64,000 nucleotides of DNA, taken from NCBI RefSeq assembly GCF_000382405.1, contig NZ_KB908258.1:186001-250000 (forward strand), read 5' to 3'. Below, piece after piece: positions 1 to 7,678 of the stretch. This DNA comes from Mycobacterium sp. 141. GTDB taxonomy: Bacteria; Actinomycetota; Actinomycetes; Mycobacteriales; Mycobacteriaceae. The notes beneath the pieces were generated by a model. It was not told where the DNA came from. It was given only the letters and a program-made list of their open reading frames with translations, and made no database searches. Each line of letters opens with the position of its first letter. Within the stretch, counting starts at the first letter, position 1. A program made the translations under genes and the position numbers.

Positions 1-1349
1 TCGGCCGTGACGCCGAGGTCGGCGGCGTTGCGGGCCAGCGCACACAGTCGCGCGTGCGCGTATTGCACGTAGTAGACCGGGTTTTCGTTGGATGCGCTCG
101 ACCACAGGGCCAGGTCGATGTCGATCGGGGTGTCGACCGAAGAGCGGATCAGCGAGTAGCGCGCGGCGTCCACGCCAATGGCCTCGACCAGGTCATCGAG
201 CGTGATGACAGTGCCGGCCCGCTTGCTCATCCGCACGGGCTGCCCGTCGCGGACCAGGTTGACCATCTGGCCGATCAGCACCTCGACGGTGTCCGGGTCG
301 TCGCCGAGCGCTGCGGCAGCGGCCTTGAGCCGGGCGATGTAGCCGTGATGGTCGGCGCCGAGCATGTAGATGCACAGATCGAAACCACGCTGGCGCTTGT
401 CCAGGTAGTAGGCCAGATCGCCGGCGATGTAGGCCGGGTTGCCGTCGCTCTTGATGACGACGCGGTCCTTGTCGTCACCGAACTCAGTGGTGCGCAACCA
501 GGTTGCGCCGTCCTTCTCATAGATGTTGCCGGTCTCACGCAGCTTGGCGATGGCCTGCTCGACACGGCCAGAGGTGTGCATCGAGTCTTCGTGCGTGTAC
601 ACGTCGAAGTCGGTGCCGAACTCGTGCAGCGATTCCTTGATGTGGGTGAACATCAGGTCGACGCCGACCGCGCGGAATGCTTCCTGCTGCTGATCGGCGG
701 GCAGGCTGAGCGCATCGGGGCGCTTGGCAAGCACGGCCGCCGCGATGTCGTTGATGTAGGTGCCCGCGTAGCCGTCCTCCGGCGTCGGCTCGCCCGTGGC
801 CGCGGCGACCAGCGAACGCGCGAACCGGTCGATCTGTGCCCCGTGGTCGTTGAAGTAGTACTCGCGGGTGACGTCGGCGCCCTGCGTCGACAGCAGCCGA
901 CCCAGCGCGTCACCGACGGCGGCCCAGCGCGTGCCACCGATGTGAATCGGCCCCGTCGGGTTGGCCGAGACGAATTCGAGGTTGATCTTCTGTGCGAGCT
1001 CGCTGGAGTTGCCGTAACCACCGGCCGCGGTCAGCACGTCGGTGATGATGACGCCCTGCGCGGACGCCTCGATCCGCAGGTTGACGAATCCCGGGCCGGC
1101 AACCTCGGCTGCGGCGATACCGTCGGTGCTGCTCAGCGCAGTCGCCAGCCAACCGGCCAACTCCCGCGGATTGACACCGACCTTCTTACCCAACTGCAAC
1201 GCGATGTTGGTGGCGTAGTCGCCGTGCTCAGGGTTGCGCGGGCGCTCGACCGTGACGGTGGCCGGCAGCGCGGCGGTGTCCAGGTCATGGTCGATCAACA
1301 CTGCCGTGGCGGTGGCCTTGAGCAGCTCGGCAAGGTCGGCGGGGGTCAC
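1..1349 (-). CDS. argS: Arginyl-tRNA synthetase (C-terminus beyond window edge)
   Basis: Class I aminoacyl-tRNA synthetase that charges tRNA-Arg in the cytoplasm. The start chosen is a GTG giving an N-terminus [10 protein letters not shown], the usual start of mycobacterial ArgS; a nearby upstream ATG is in another frame. The visible 449 codons include the N-terminal additional domain, the HIGH-type signature PIHIGG near residue 133 and the KMSKS-type signature MSKRAG near residue 373. About 100 residues of the anticodon-binding C-terminus lie outside the window. The gene diverges from tRNA-Arg(CCG), a cognate tRNA, 103 bp away. Confidence 0.95.
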   Translation of the reverse strand, partial: MTPADLAELLKATATAVLIDHDLDTAALPATVTVERPRNPEHGDYATNIALQLGKKVGVNPRELAGWLATALSSTDGIAAAEVAGPGFVNLRIEASAQGVIITDVLTAAGGYGNSSELAQKINLEFVSANPTGPIHIGGTRWAAVGDALGRLLSTQGADVTREYYFNDHGAQIDRFARSLVAAATGEPTPEDGYAGTYINDIAAAVLAKRPDALSLPADQQQEAFRAVGVDLMFTHIKESLHEFGTDFDVYTHEDSMHTSGRVEQAIAKLRETGNIYEKDGATWLRTTEFGDDKDRVVIKSDGNPAYIAGDLAYYLDKRQRGFDLCIYMLGADHHGYIARLKAAAAALGDDPDTVEVLIGQMVNLVRDGQPVRMSKRAGTVITLDDLVEAIGVDAARYSLIRSSVDTPIDIDLALWSSASNENPVYYVQYAHARLCALARNAADLGVTA

Positions 1350-1452
1350 GGGGGTCCATCCTATGGGCTGGGCACTCGCGCCCCGAATCCGTGTTCGGCT
1401 TCTCATGCGCTACGCTAGCGGAGCCCAATGGCGCAGCTGTGCTCAGCACCGC

Positions 1453-1528
1453 GCCCCCGTAGCTCAGGGGATAGAGCGTCTGCCTCCGGAGCAGAAGGCC
1501 GCAGGTTCGAATCCTGCCGGGGGCACCA
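1453..1528 (+). tRNA. tRNA-Arg (anticodon CCG)
   Basis: A complete cloverleaf can be folded by eye. The acceptor stem GCCCCCG pairs with CGGGGGC, the discriminator is A, and CCA is encoded (1526-1528). The T arm is GCAGG-TTCGAAT-CCTGC. The anticodon arm TCTGC-CTCCGGA-GCAGA places CCG at the anticodon, reading CGG arginine codons. The tRNA starts about 100 bp from the divergent argS. Confidence 0.97.
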
Positions 1529-1564
1529 CGTTTGACCTGCATTGCAACGCGGGTCGGCCGACAA

Positions 1565-1816
1565 TCAGTGCGGTACCGCGAATCCTTCCGGCGTCGTGAA
1601 GGTAAATGGCGGCGTAGCCACCGACGTCTCCGGCGCTGCTCCGGCCGTCGTTTGCGTAACGGTCTCGCCGGTCGTCATCCCGGGCTCAGACCATATCTGT
1701 ATACCGGCGGGCGCCTGGCTCGCCAGCACACCGACAGTGCCCATGGCGGCTGCGGCCGCCAGCCCGATACCGGCCGAAACCGTCCTGAGCCGTTTGCGAT
1801 TCTTCTTCAATTCCAC
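1565..1816 (-). CDS. Small secreted protein with TPEGFA C-terminus, copy 1
   Basis: A protein of about 83 residues of unknown function. It has a basic N-terminus (KKNRKRLR), then a hydrophobic alanine-rich segment that looks like a signal peptide, then a Thr/Pro-rich mature part ending TTPEGFAVPH. The start is uncertain: GTG at 1816 is used, TTG at 1810 is possible, and the frame stays open to an ATG at 1885. It lies 37 bp past tRNA-Arg on the opposite strand. Similar proteins occur at 23522-23764 (intact) and 9580-9767 (frameshifted). The 3' flank past the stop is also shared with the 9580 copy, so those two look like a duplication. In M. tuberculosis a small secreted protein gene (Rv1291c) lies beside argS; orthology is only suspected. 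Confidence 0.7.
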   Translation of the reverse strand: MELKKNRKRLRTVSAGIGLAAAAAMGTVGVLASQAPAGIQIWSEPGMTTGETVTQTTAGAAPETSVATPPFTFTTPEGFAVPH

Positions 1817-2012
1817 CTCGGACCACCCCACTCGGTCGCGGGTCAACCCGCCCCGGATTGAGCGGGCCCTACCGTTTGCAAGCAACGGTTCACAGCAGTT
1901 ATTCCGGGATTCCCCAAATTTTTCGATCCGAAACCACAGCCTGCTGGCGCGAAATACTCAGCAAGAGGCCAATTTTCGCATGTCAGACGGTGTTTTGGCA
2001 GTCGGGGCCCCA

Positions 2013-2576
2013 CTATCCGAGTGCGTCGATTCTCCGCTCGATGGCGGCCAGGGTGTGCTCAGCCCAACGAATGTTCTCCTGCTCGAAGGAGATTCCGCGC
2101 AGCAAGGTCAGATACGGGCCCACCCGCGGGACCTCATTCAAGAACTGCTCCTCGGTGCGCCCGTCGAGCACAACACTGCGGCTGCGTTCATAGCGGGCGA
2201 GTTTCGCCGTCGCGCGTTGCACGAGTTCGGCTACCCACGCCCGGACCGCGACCGCGTCCCCGGCGTCCATGGCCGCCACCTTGACCAACAGTTCATCGCG
2301 GATCATCGAGGGCTTGGGCGGTGTGGCGGTGAACTGGCGCAGCGCGGCACGGCCGGCCTCGGTCAGCGAGTACATCCGTTTGTTGGGCCGCCGGTCCTGG
2401 TGGATCACCCGGGCCTGGATCAATCCGTCCTCGGCCAATCGGTCTAGCTCGCGGTAGAGCTGCTGGGGCGTAGCCATCCAGAAATTGGCCACCGAGGCGT
2501 CGAACCCTTTGGCCAGGTCATACCCCGACGATTCGCCGTCGAGCAGGGCGGCGAGCACCGCGTCACGAAGTGCCAC
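2013..2576 (-). CDS. PadR-family transcriptional regulator
   Basis: A cytoplasmic DNA-binding repressor-type protein of 187 residues. The N-terminal winged helix-turn-helix has the PadR pattern LAALLDGESSGYDLAK followed by QLYRELDRLAEDGL, with the wing at RRPNKRMYSLTEAG. The C-terminal half is helical, like the Vir_act_alpha_C dimerisation domain. GTG at 2576 is chosen because it gives the family-like N-terminus (M)ALRDAVL; a TTG at 2591 is an alternative. It is divergent from the NTF2-like gene at 2694, which with the following LLM oxidoreductase is its most likely target. The ligand is unknown. Confidence 0.85.
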   Translation of the reverse strand: MALRDAVLAALLDGESSGYDLAKGFDASVANFWMATPQQLYRELDRLAEDGLIQARVIHQDRRPNKRMYSLTEAGRAALRQFTATPPKPSMIRDELLVKVAAMDAGDAVAVRAWVAELVQRATAKLARYERSRSVVLDGRTEEQFLNEVPRVGPYLTLLRGISFEQENIRWAEHTLAAIERRIDALG

Positions 2577-2609
2577 GCCCAAATCGTACAACTCAAGTAC
2601 TCATAAAAT

Positions 2610-2619
2610 TGATTAATCA
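2610..2619. promoter_or_regulatory. Candidate operator palindrome in padR divergent region
   Basis: TGATTAATCA is a perfect 10-bp palindrome in an AT-rich stretch between the divergent padR and NTF2-like genes. A second, 6-bp palindrome (AGTACT) lies about 12 bp to its left. PadR proteins usually control their own divergent region, so this is a plausible operator, but no binding consensus was matched. Confidence 0.35.
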
Positions 2620-2693
2620 CATTATGGACAACCGGGGCTGACGCCGATACCGTTGCCATCAATACCCAACAAATTGACTATGCGAGGTGTGGG

Positions 2694-3104
2694 ATGCATC
2701 CCTTCCGACAGGCCGTCGAAGCCCGCGACGAAGACGCCATGGCGGCGCTCCTGGCTGAAGACGTGGTGTTCACCAGCCCCGTGGCCTTCAAGCCGTACCC
2801 CGGCAAACCGATCACGGCCGCGATCCTGCGCGGGGTCATGCGGGTGTTCGAGGATTTTCACTACCTCCGCGAGATCGCCGATGCGGGTGGCCACGATCAC
2901 GCCCTGGTGTTCGAGGCTGCCGTGGCCGGCAAGAAGATCACCGGGTGCGATTTCCTGCACCTGAACGCCGATGGCCTGATCGACGACTTCATGGTTATGG
3001 TGCGGCCGCTTTCGGGGGCTGCAGCGCTGTCCGAGGCGATGGCCGCACAATTCGGCCGTATCCAAGCCGAGGCGCTCGACGAAATCAACGCGCAGCAGGC
3101 GTAG
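2694..3104 (+). CDS. NTF2-like / SnoaL-type protein
   Basis: A 136-residue protein with the short cone fold expected of the nuclear transport factor 2-like superfamily: an N-terminal helix (FRQAVEARDEDAMAALLAEDVVFTSP) followed by a mixed strand region. It carries no signal peptide. Such proteins act as small-molecule isomerases, hydrolases or ligand binders; no catalytic assignment can be made. It lies 25 bp upstream of the LLM oxidoreductase, probably in the same transcript, and is divergent from PadR, suggesting a small inducible catabolic or detoxification unit. GAGGTG precedes the ATG. Confidence 0.75.
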   Translation: MHPFRQAVEARDEDAMAALLAEDVVFTSPVAFKPYPGKPITAAILRGVMRVFEDFHYLREIADAGGHDHALVFEAAVAGKKITGCDFLHLNADGLIDDFMVMVRPLSGAAALSEAMAAQFGRIQAEALDEINAQQA

Positions 3105-3129
3105 GCGCGACGAGGCAAAGGACACGATC

Positions 3130-4173
3130 ATGCGCATCGGTTTGGGCATCAACTATGCCGGCGGATTCAAGGAAGTCGCGGCCGAGGTTGCCGCCCTCGA
3201 ACGGGCCGGCATCGACATCGTCTTTGTGCCCGAGGCATATTCGTTCGACGCAGTGAGCGCGCTGGGCTACCTGGCCGCCTGCACCGACCGCGTTCAGCTG
3301 GCTTCGGGCATTCTGCAGATCTACACCCGTACCCCGACCCTGACCGCGATGACCGCCGCTGGACTCGACTATGTATCCGACGGCCGGTTCATCCTGGGCC
3401 TCGGCGCGTCGGGACCACAGGTCATCGAAGGCTTCCACGGCGTGCCCTACGACGCCCCGATCGCGCGGACTCGCGAGATCGTCGAGATCTGCCGACGGGT
3501 GTGGCGTCGCGAAGTCCTCGAATTCTCCGGGGACCACTACACCATTCCGCTGCCGGCCGGTCAGGGTACCGGCCTCGGCAAAGCTCTCAAACTCATCAAT
3601 CACCCGGTCCGCGAACGTATCCCGATCCTGCTCGCCGCACTCGGTCCCAAGAACGTCGAACTGGCCGCCGAAACCGCCGAGGGATGGCAGCCGATCTTCT
3701 ATCTGCCCGAGAAGGCCGGTGACGTCTGGGGGGACGCGCTGGCGGCGGGTAAGGCCAAGCGTGATCCGAAGTTGGGGCCGCTCGACGTCTACGCCGGCCC
3801 CGCGCTCGCCATCGGCGATGACGTCGAGCCACTGCGCGAGTTCGTCAAACCCCATGTGGCGCTGTACATCGGTGGCATGGGCGCCAAGGAGAAGAACTTC
3901 TACCATCGCCTGGCGACTCGCTACGGCTACGGCGCACAAGCCGACCGGATCCAGGAGCTCTACCTGGCCGGCGACAAGGAAGCCGCGGCCAAAGCTGTTC
4001 CCGACGAACTCATTCGGGATATCTCGCTGATCGGCCCCGCCGGGTTCGTCAAGGAACGGGTCGAGGCCTTCCGCGAATCGGGAGTTACCGTCCTCAACGT
4101 CGTCCCGATCGCCGCGACGACGGCGGATCGGGTGCGGCTCATCGAACAACTGCGCAACCTCACAAACGAGTAG
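3130..4173 (+). CDS. LLM-class oxidoreductase, probably F420-dependent
   Basis: A 347-residue luciferase-like monooxygenase-fold enzyme (TIM barrel). It begins MRIGLGINYAGG and contains the conserved blocks ASGILQIYTRTP (near 57-68), GRFILGLGASGPQV and the AALGPKNVELAAE strand-helix. In mycobacteria, members with this pattern mostly use F420; FMN cannot be excluded. The substrate is unknown. A good ribosome site (AAAGGA) lies 8 bases before the ATG. It follows the NTF2-like gene and probably shares its PadR-controlled promoter. A short inverted repeat overlaps the stop codon. Confidence 0.88.
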   Translation: MRIGLGINYAGGFKEVAAEVAALERAGIDIVFVPEAYSFDAVSALGYLAACTDRVQLASGILQIYTRTPTLTAMTAAGLDYVSDGRFILGLGASGPQVIEGFHGVPYDAPIARTREIVEICRRVWRREVLEFSGDHYTIPLPAGQGTGLGKALKLINHPVRERIPILLAALGPKNVELAAETAEGWQPIFYLPEKAGDVWGDALAAGKAKRDPKLGPLDVYAGPALAIGDDVEPLREFVKPHVALYIGGMGAKEKNFYHRLATRYGYGAQADRIQELYLAGDKEAAAKAVPDELIRDISLIGPAGFVKERVEAFRESGVTVLNVVPIAATTADRVRLIEQLRNLTNE

Positions 4174-4183
4174 TCCACTACTC
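4168..4183. terminator. Short hairpin at the end of the LLM gene
   Basis: GAGTAG-TCCA-CTACTC forms a perfect 6-bp stem with a 4-base loop that includes the stop codon of the LLM gene. There is no U-run, so it is at best a weak terminator. Confidence 0.3.
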
Positions 4184-4219
4184 AAGGCACAGCGTCGATG
4201 GCGGCCTAGCGTTTCGCAC

Positions 4220-4378
4220 ATGCCTTCCGAACAGCACGTGATCGATCAGGTGATCGCGACCTACGGCCCCATCATCGATCTCACCGAGCGGCCCCGGGCA
4301 CTCATCGAGGCTGGGACCTCGCGGCGACCGCGATGCCCCGGCAGCTGGCCGAGCAGGGTGTCCGTAAGCCGTTGCTGA
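4220..4378 (+). pseudogene. 5' fragment of an unrecognised short gene
   Basis: Reads MPSEQHVIDQVIATYGP then IIDLTERPRALIE, a plausible native N-terminus. After about residue 30 the reading continues as low-complexity sequence (GTSRRPRCPG) to a stop at 52 codons. The change coincides with the point where glycosyltransferase-like sequence begins in another frame (about 4309). The simplest reading is that a deletion removed the rest of this gene together with the 5' part of the transferase. I do not recognise the family. It may have been the first gene of a three-gene unit with the transferase and hydroxylase. Confidence 0.55.
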
Positions 4379-4893
4379 CGGCCTATCTACCGGCCTACGA
4401 TCCTCGACGCGAACCGGGTGCCAGGCGCAAACGGCCGTATCGGATCATCCCCTACGGCAGGGACCACGGCATTCTCACCAAGCTGGCCAGCACCCCCATA
4501 CCGTGGTGGACCAGCCTGACCGAGCCCGTGGCGGCTGACTTCGTGTCGCTGCACTTCATCTTCACCGCAGGCGAATTCAACCGCGATATCCGTTTCAGCC
4601 CACGCATCTACTTCTTCGGAGACGAAGTGGTCACCAGCGTCCGAGCCTTCACCCACGGATACGACCTGTATCACCCGCACCGGATCCTGGGGTGGCATTG
4701 CTTCGACCGCGCCGGGCGGGTCCCGCATTGGAATGACCACCCCGACTGGCACCACCAACACGAGCGGTCACTGTCGGTGATGCGGCGGTTCTTCGCCGGC
4801 GACTACATCGACGACGTGCTCGTCCTCGGCACCGAGCGCACCGTGGCAGAATTCGAAAACCACACTCTGACACCGCTGGTCGCGGCCGGGTGA
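4309..4893 (+). pseudogene. 5'-truncated GlcNAc-type glycosyltransferase
   Basis: The reading from GWDLAATAMPRQL to the stop resembles the C-terminal half of the Pfam GlcNAc glycosyltransferase family (PF11397, named for Dictyostelium Skp1 GlcNAc-transferase). Recognisable blocks are KPLLTAYLPAYDP, FIFTAGEFNRDI, PRIYFFGDEVVTSVRAFTHGYDL, HPHRILGWHCFDR and the C-terminal HQHERSL. The N-terminal nucleotide-sugar domain, including the acidic metal motif expected just before GWD, is missing. The first in-frame ATG is at 4333, giving only 186 residues, so activity is unlikely. Its stop overlaps the next gene's start (GTGA). The 5' fragment at 4220 overlaps it in a different frame. Confidence 0.65.
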
Positions 4894-5510
4894 CGACGCT
4901 GGCGGAGCGTCTGGACCGCGACCGCATCGCGTGGGACGACCATTTCCTCACCCCGCAGCAGTGTGCGGCGTTCGTCGAAGGACTGGAATTTGCGTTGTGG
5001 CGTCGCAGTTCGGTGGTGTCACGGTCACCGACCGGGCACCTGAAATCCTTCGAATCCCCGCGCCGGACCAGCCAATCCACCACGCAATACTGGTTTCCCG
5101 ACGACCTGCAGGCACGGCTGCTCGACCTCGAGTCGGCGGTCTGCACCGCGATCGGCGTCGACCCGACGCGCCTCGAATACTGGCAGGCGCTGCGTTACGG
5201 CTACCGCACAGGATTCAAACGCCACCATGACGCGGGGTTGTTCGCCGGGGAGCCGGGCGGTGAACGCTCGACAACTGTGCTGCTGTACCTGCACTCCCCT
5301 GACGAGGGTGGAAGCACCTGGTTTCCCAACCGTCATCTCAGCGTCGCCGCGCGCGCCGGGCGGCTGCTGGTCTGGAAGAACCTGACGCCGGACGGATCCC
5401 CCGATCCGGCAATGGACCACGTCGCGCGGCCGGTGCGTAAGGGCCGCAAGATCGCGCTGACAACCTGGGCCAGGGTGCACCACGGGGCACGATCCCAGCC
5501 TCGTCTCTGA
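4890..5510 (+). CDS. 2-oxoglutarate/Fe(II) oxygenase, prolyl 4-hydroxylase type
   Basis: A 206-residue non-haem iron dioxygenase. The jelly-roll core shows the HxD iron motif (H112, D114 in FKRHHDAG), the strand TTVLLYLHS, the GGSTWFP loop, the distal iron His at 177 (DHVARPV) and a basic residue for 2-oxoglutarate (K184 or K187). This order is that of prolyl 4-hydroxylase catalytic domains. No signal peptide is seen, so a cytoplasmic protein target is likely. The GTG start overlaps the stop of the truncated transferase, showing former translational coupling. The reading frame looks intact. Substrate unknown; proline hydroxylation is inferred from the family. Confidence 0.8.
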   Translation: MTTLAERLDRDRIAWDDHFLTPQQCAAFVEGLEFALWRRSSVVSRSPTGHLKSFESPRRTSQSTTQYWFPDDLQARLLDLESAVCTAIGVDPTRLEYWQALRYGYRTGFKRHHDAGLFAGEPGGERSTTVLLYLHSPDEGGSTWFPNRHLSVAARAGRLLVWKNLTPDGSPDPAMDHVARPVRKGRKIALTTWARVHHGARSQPRL

Positions 5511-5595
5511 CCCGCGTCAATAACCCTGCACTCGCAAGTCATCACACCTACGATGCGATCACAGTTAATGAGGCGAACCGAGGAGTGCGATCGTC

Positions 5596-7023
5596 ATGAA
5601 CCAGCCGCCGGTCGCCACGTCGCCTGACACCGGCAGCACCGCGCTGTCCCAGCGCCAGATCGTGTTCATGGTTGCGGCGCTCGTCGCGTCCGTGATCTCG
5701 TTCCAACTCAACGCCACCATGGTGGCTCCGGCCTACCACGCCATCACCACCGAGCTGGGCCCCAATGCCTTCGTGGCGATGTCGACGTATTTCTATCTGG
5801 CCGGCGCCATCGCCAACGTGGTGCTGATCCGGTGGAGTGACTACGTCGGCCGCAAACGCGTTTTGTTGGCCATCATGATCGTGCTGTGCATCGGCACGGT
5901 GCTGTGCATCTTCTCCACGTCACTGCCGCTGTTCGTCCTCGGCCGCGCGCTGCAGGGCGGGTCCAATATCACCTTCGGCCTGGCGTTCCTCATCATGCGC
6001 GAACGGCTCAGCGGTCCGATGTTCGGCGTGTGCTGCGGTGTGATCTCGTCGATCAACGGTGGCGTGGCCGGTGGCGACGCACTGCTCGGCGGGCTGATGG
6101 TCGACCACCTCGGCTTCCGGTCGATCTTCGTGCTGATCCTGGTAGTTGGGCTGCTGGGACTCGGATTCGCCTGGAAGTCAGTGCCTTCCGACGAGCCCGT
6201 CAGTCGTTCATCGGGTCGAATGGACTGGATCGGTGCGGTGCTGATCTCGATGACGGTGGGCGGCATCAACCTGTTCTTCGGCGCCGGCGGGCACGAGGGC
6301 TGGACGTCGCGGCCCGCGCTCATCTGGATCACCGTCGCCGTGCTCGCGCTCGTCGCGCTCATCGTCGTGGACAGCCGAACGGCGCATCCACTGATGGCCA
6401 TCAAGCACATGCGCTCACGCGAGGCGTGGCCGCTGATCATCGTGACGATCCTGGTGATGGGTTCGTTCATGGTGGTCACGGGTTTCCTGATACCTGCCCT
6501 GGCCGAGGACACCGACTCCGGTTTCGGCCACAACGCCACCATGACGGCGCTGTTGTTCCTCACCCCGGCCTCGATCGTGCAGGTGATCGCAGGTCCGTTC
6601 GTCGGCAGACTCGCGGTACGCATCGGCTTCGTCACCGTGCTGCGTGCGGGAATCGTTTCCTCCGTTGCGGTTACGGCATTGCTGGCGATGTTCGCCAAAC
6701 AAGAACATCTGATCATCGGGCTGATGGTGCTCTACGGGCTGGCCTTCAACGCCGTGTTGTTGACGGCCATGAGCTCACTGGGCGTCCTGCAGGCCTCCGA
6801 CGAGGAACCGGGTGCACTACCGGGTATCGCCAACGCCAGCTACGGTATCGGCGCATCACTCGGATTCGCCTGGGCCGGTCCCATTGTCGGGAGCGGCACC
6901 GATACGACGTTCCAGCACGCCTTCTGGACCTGCATGGCCATCGGGTTGGCTGCCCTGGTCTTCAGCATCATCCTCAAGCCCAAACCGGGCCCGTTGGTGG
7001 CCACGGCCGGGCTATCGCATTAG
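5596..7023 (+). CDS. MFS transporter (drug:H+ antiporter-like)
   Basis: An integral membrane protein of 475 residues with 12 to 14 predicted hydrophobic segments. After TM2 it has the MFS motif A form SDYVGRKR (81-88). The sequence GVISSINGGVAGGDALLGG resembles the antiporter motif C region. This suggests proton-driven export of small molecules; the substrate is unknown. AGGAG lies about 10 bases before the ATG. It stands alone between the hydroxylase gene and a strong hairpin that probably ends its transcript. Confidence 0.85.
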   Translation: MNQPPVATSPDTGSTALSQRQIVFMVAALVASVISFQLNATMVAPAYHAITTELGPNAFVAMSTYFYLAGAIANVVLIRWSDYVGRKRVLLAIMIVLCIGTVLCIFSTSLPLFVLGRALQGGSNITFGLAFLIMRERLSGPMFGVCCGVISSINGGVAGGDALLGGLMVDHLGFRSIFVLILVVGLLGLGFAWKSVPSDEPVSRSSGRMDWIGAVLISMTVGGINLFFGAGGHEGWTSRPALIWITVAVLALVALIVVDSRTAHPLMAIKHMRSREAWPLIIVTILVMGSFMVVTGFLIPALAEDTDSGFGHNATMTALLFLTPASIVQVIAGPFVGRLAVRIGFVTVLRAGIVSSVAVTALLAMFAKQEHLIIGLMVLYGLAFNAVLLTAMSSLGVLQASDEEPGALPGIANASYGIGASLGFAWAGPIVGSGTDTTFQHAFWTCMAIGLAALVFSIILKPKPGPLVATAGLSH

Positions 7024-7053
7024 CGCTCAGGCCCGTTGGATTGCCCGTTGTGG

Positions 7054-7115
7054 CACCGAGATTCACACCAGGGACACCTTGAGCCGTATTTTTGTCCCTG
7101 GTGTGAATCTCGGTG
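7054..7115. terminator. Long perfect inverted repeat, probable terminator
   Basis: Arms of 23 bp (CACCGAGATTCACACCAGGG, then ACA, and its exact complement) flank a 16-base loop. The hairpin begins 31 bp after the MFS stop codon. There is no clear T-tract, as is common for mycobacterial terminators. A hairpin at 40065-40127 shares the CCGAGA core, so the two may belong to a dispersed palindrome family. Confidence 0.7.
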
Positions 7116-7218
7116 AACAGCAGCCGATGCCTCAGGAGAGGGCGGGCGGGCGCCAGGCCAGATACCGCATACCCTGCACCATTGCCAACCCTGTCAGCCC
7201 AGGGGTTAACTCGATCTA

Positions 7219-7602
7219 ATGGCCATCACTTTCAACCACACCATCGTCGCCTCGAGGGACCGGCAGCAGTCAGCGGACTTCTTCACCGATCTGTTCGGTC
7301 TCCCCAGCGCCGAAGAGTTCGGCCCCTTCCTCGCGGTGACGCTCAATCACGGTGTCAGCTTGGACTACGCCCAGGCGGGCCCCGATGAGACCATCCGGCC
7401 CCAGCACTACGCGTTCCTGGTGTCCGAGGACGAGTTCGACGCGATCTACGGTCGCATCCGCGACCGCGGACTGCAGTACTGGGCGGACCCGCGGGCTGCC
7501 CGGCCGGGCGAGATCAACCACAACGACGGCGGCCGCGGCGTGTACTTCGAGGATCCGTCCGGGCATCGCCTGGAGATCATCACCCGGCCGTACGGCGGCT
7601 GA
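7219..7602 (+). CDS. VOC-family protein (glyoxalase/dioxygenase fold)
   Basis: A 127-residue vicinal-oxygen-chelate protein with two beta-alpha-beta-beta-beta modules. Likely metal ligands are H7 (FNHTIV), H63 (PQHYAF) and E119 (SGHRLEII), at the positions usual for this superfamily. YFEDPSGHRLEI is the family's C-terminal signature. The reaction could be a dioxygenase, isomerase or resistance function and cannot be assigned. No strong ribosome site is seen next to the ATG. It is a single gene between the hairpin and the convergent glycosyltransferase. Confidence 0.85.
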   Translation: MAITFNHTIVASRDRQQSADFFTDLFGLPSAEEFGPFLAVTLNHGVSLDYAQAGPDETIRPQHYAFLVSEDEFDAIYGRIRDRGLQYWADPRAARPGEINHNDGGRGVYFEDPSGHRLEIITRPYGG

Positions 7603-7678
7603 TACAGATCGACTGCGAAGACCCGTGACCGCAACCTCGCACACACAATGGGATCGGAAGCGTCGGCATGACAACCAC

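Noticed and set aside
54..1418. A 454-codon plus-strand open frame
   Set aside because: Antisense to argS, which has both class I signatures.
1453..1900. tRNA-Arg as an integration site for a mobile island
   Set aside because: No integrase, no second copy of the tRNA 3' end and no prophage genes were seen nearby.
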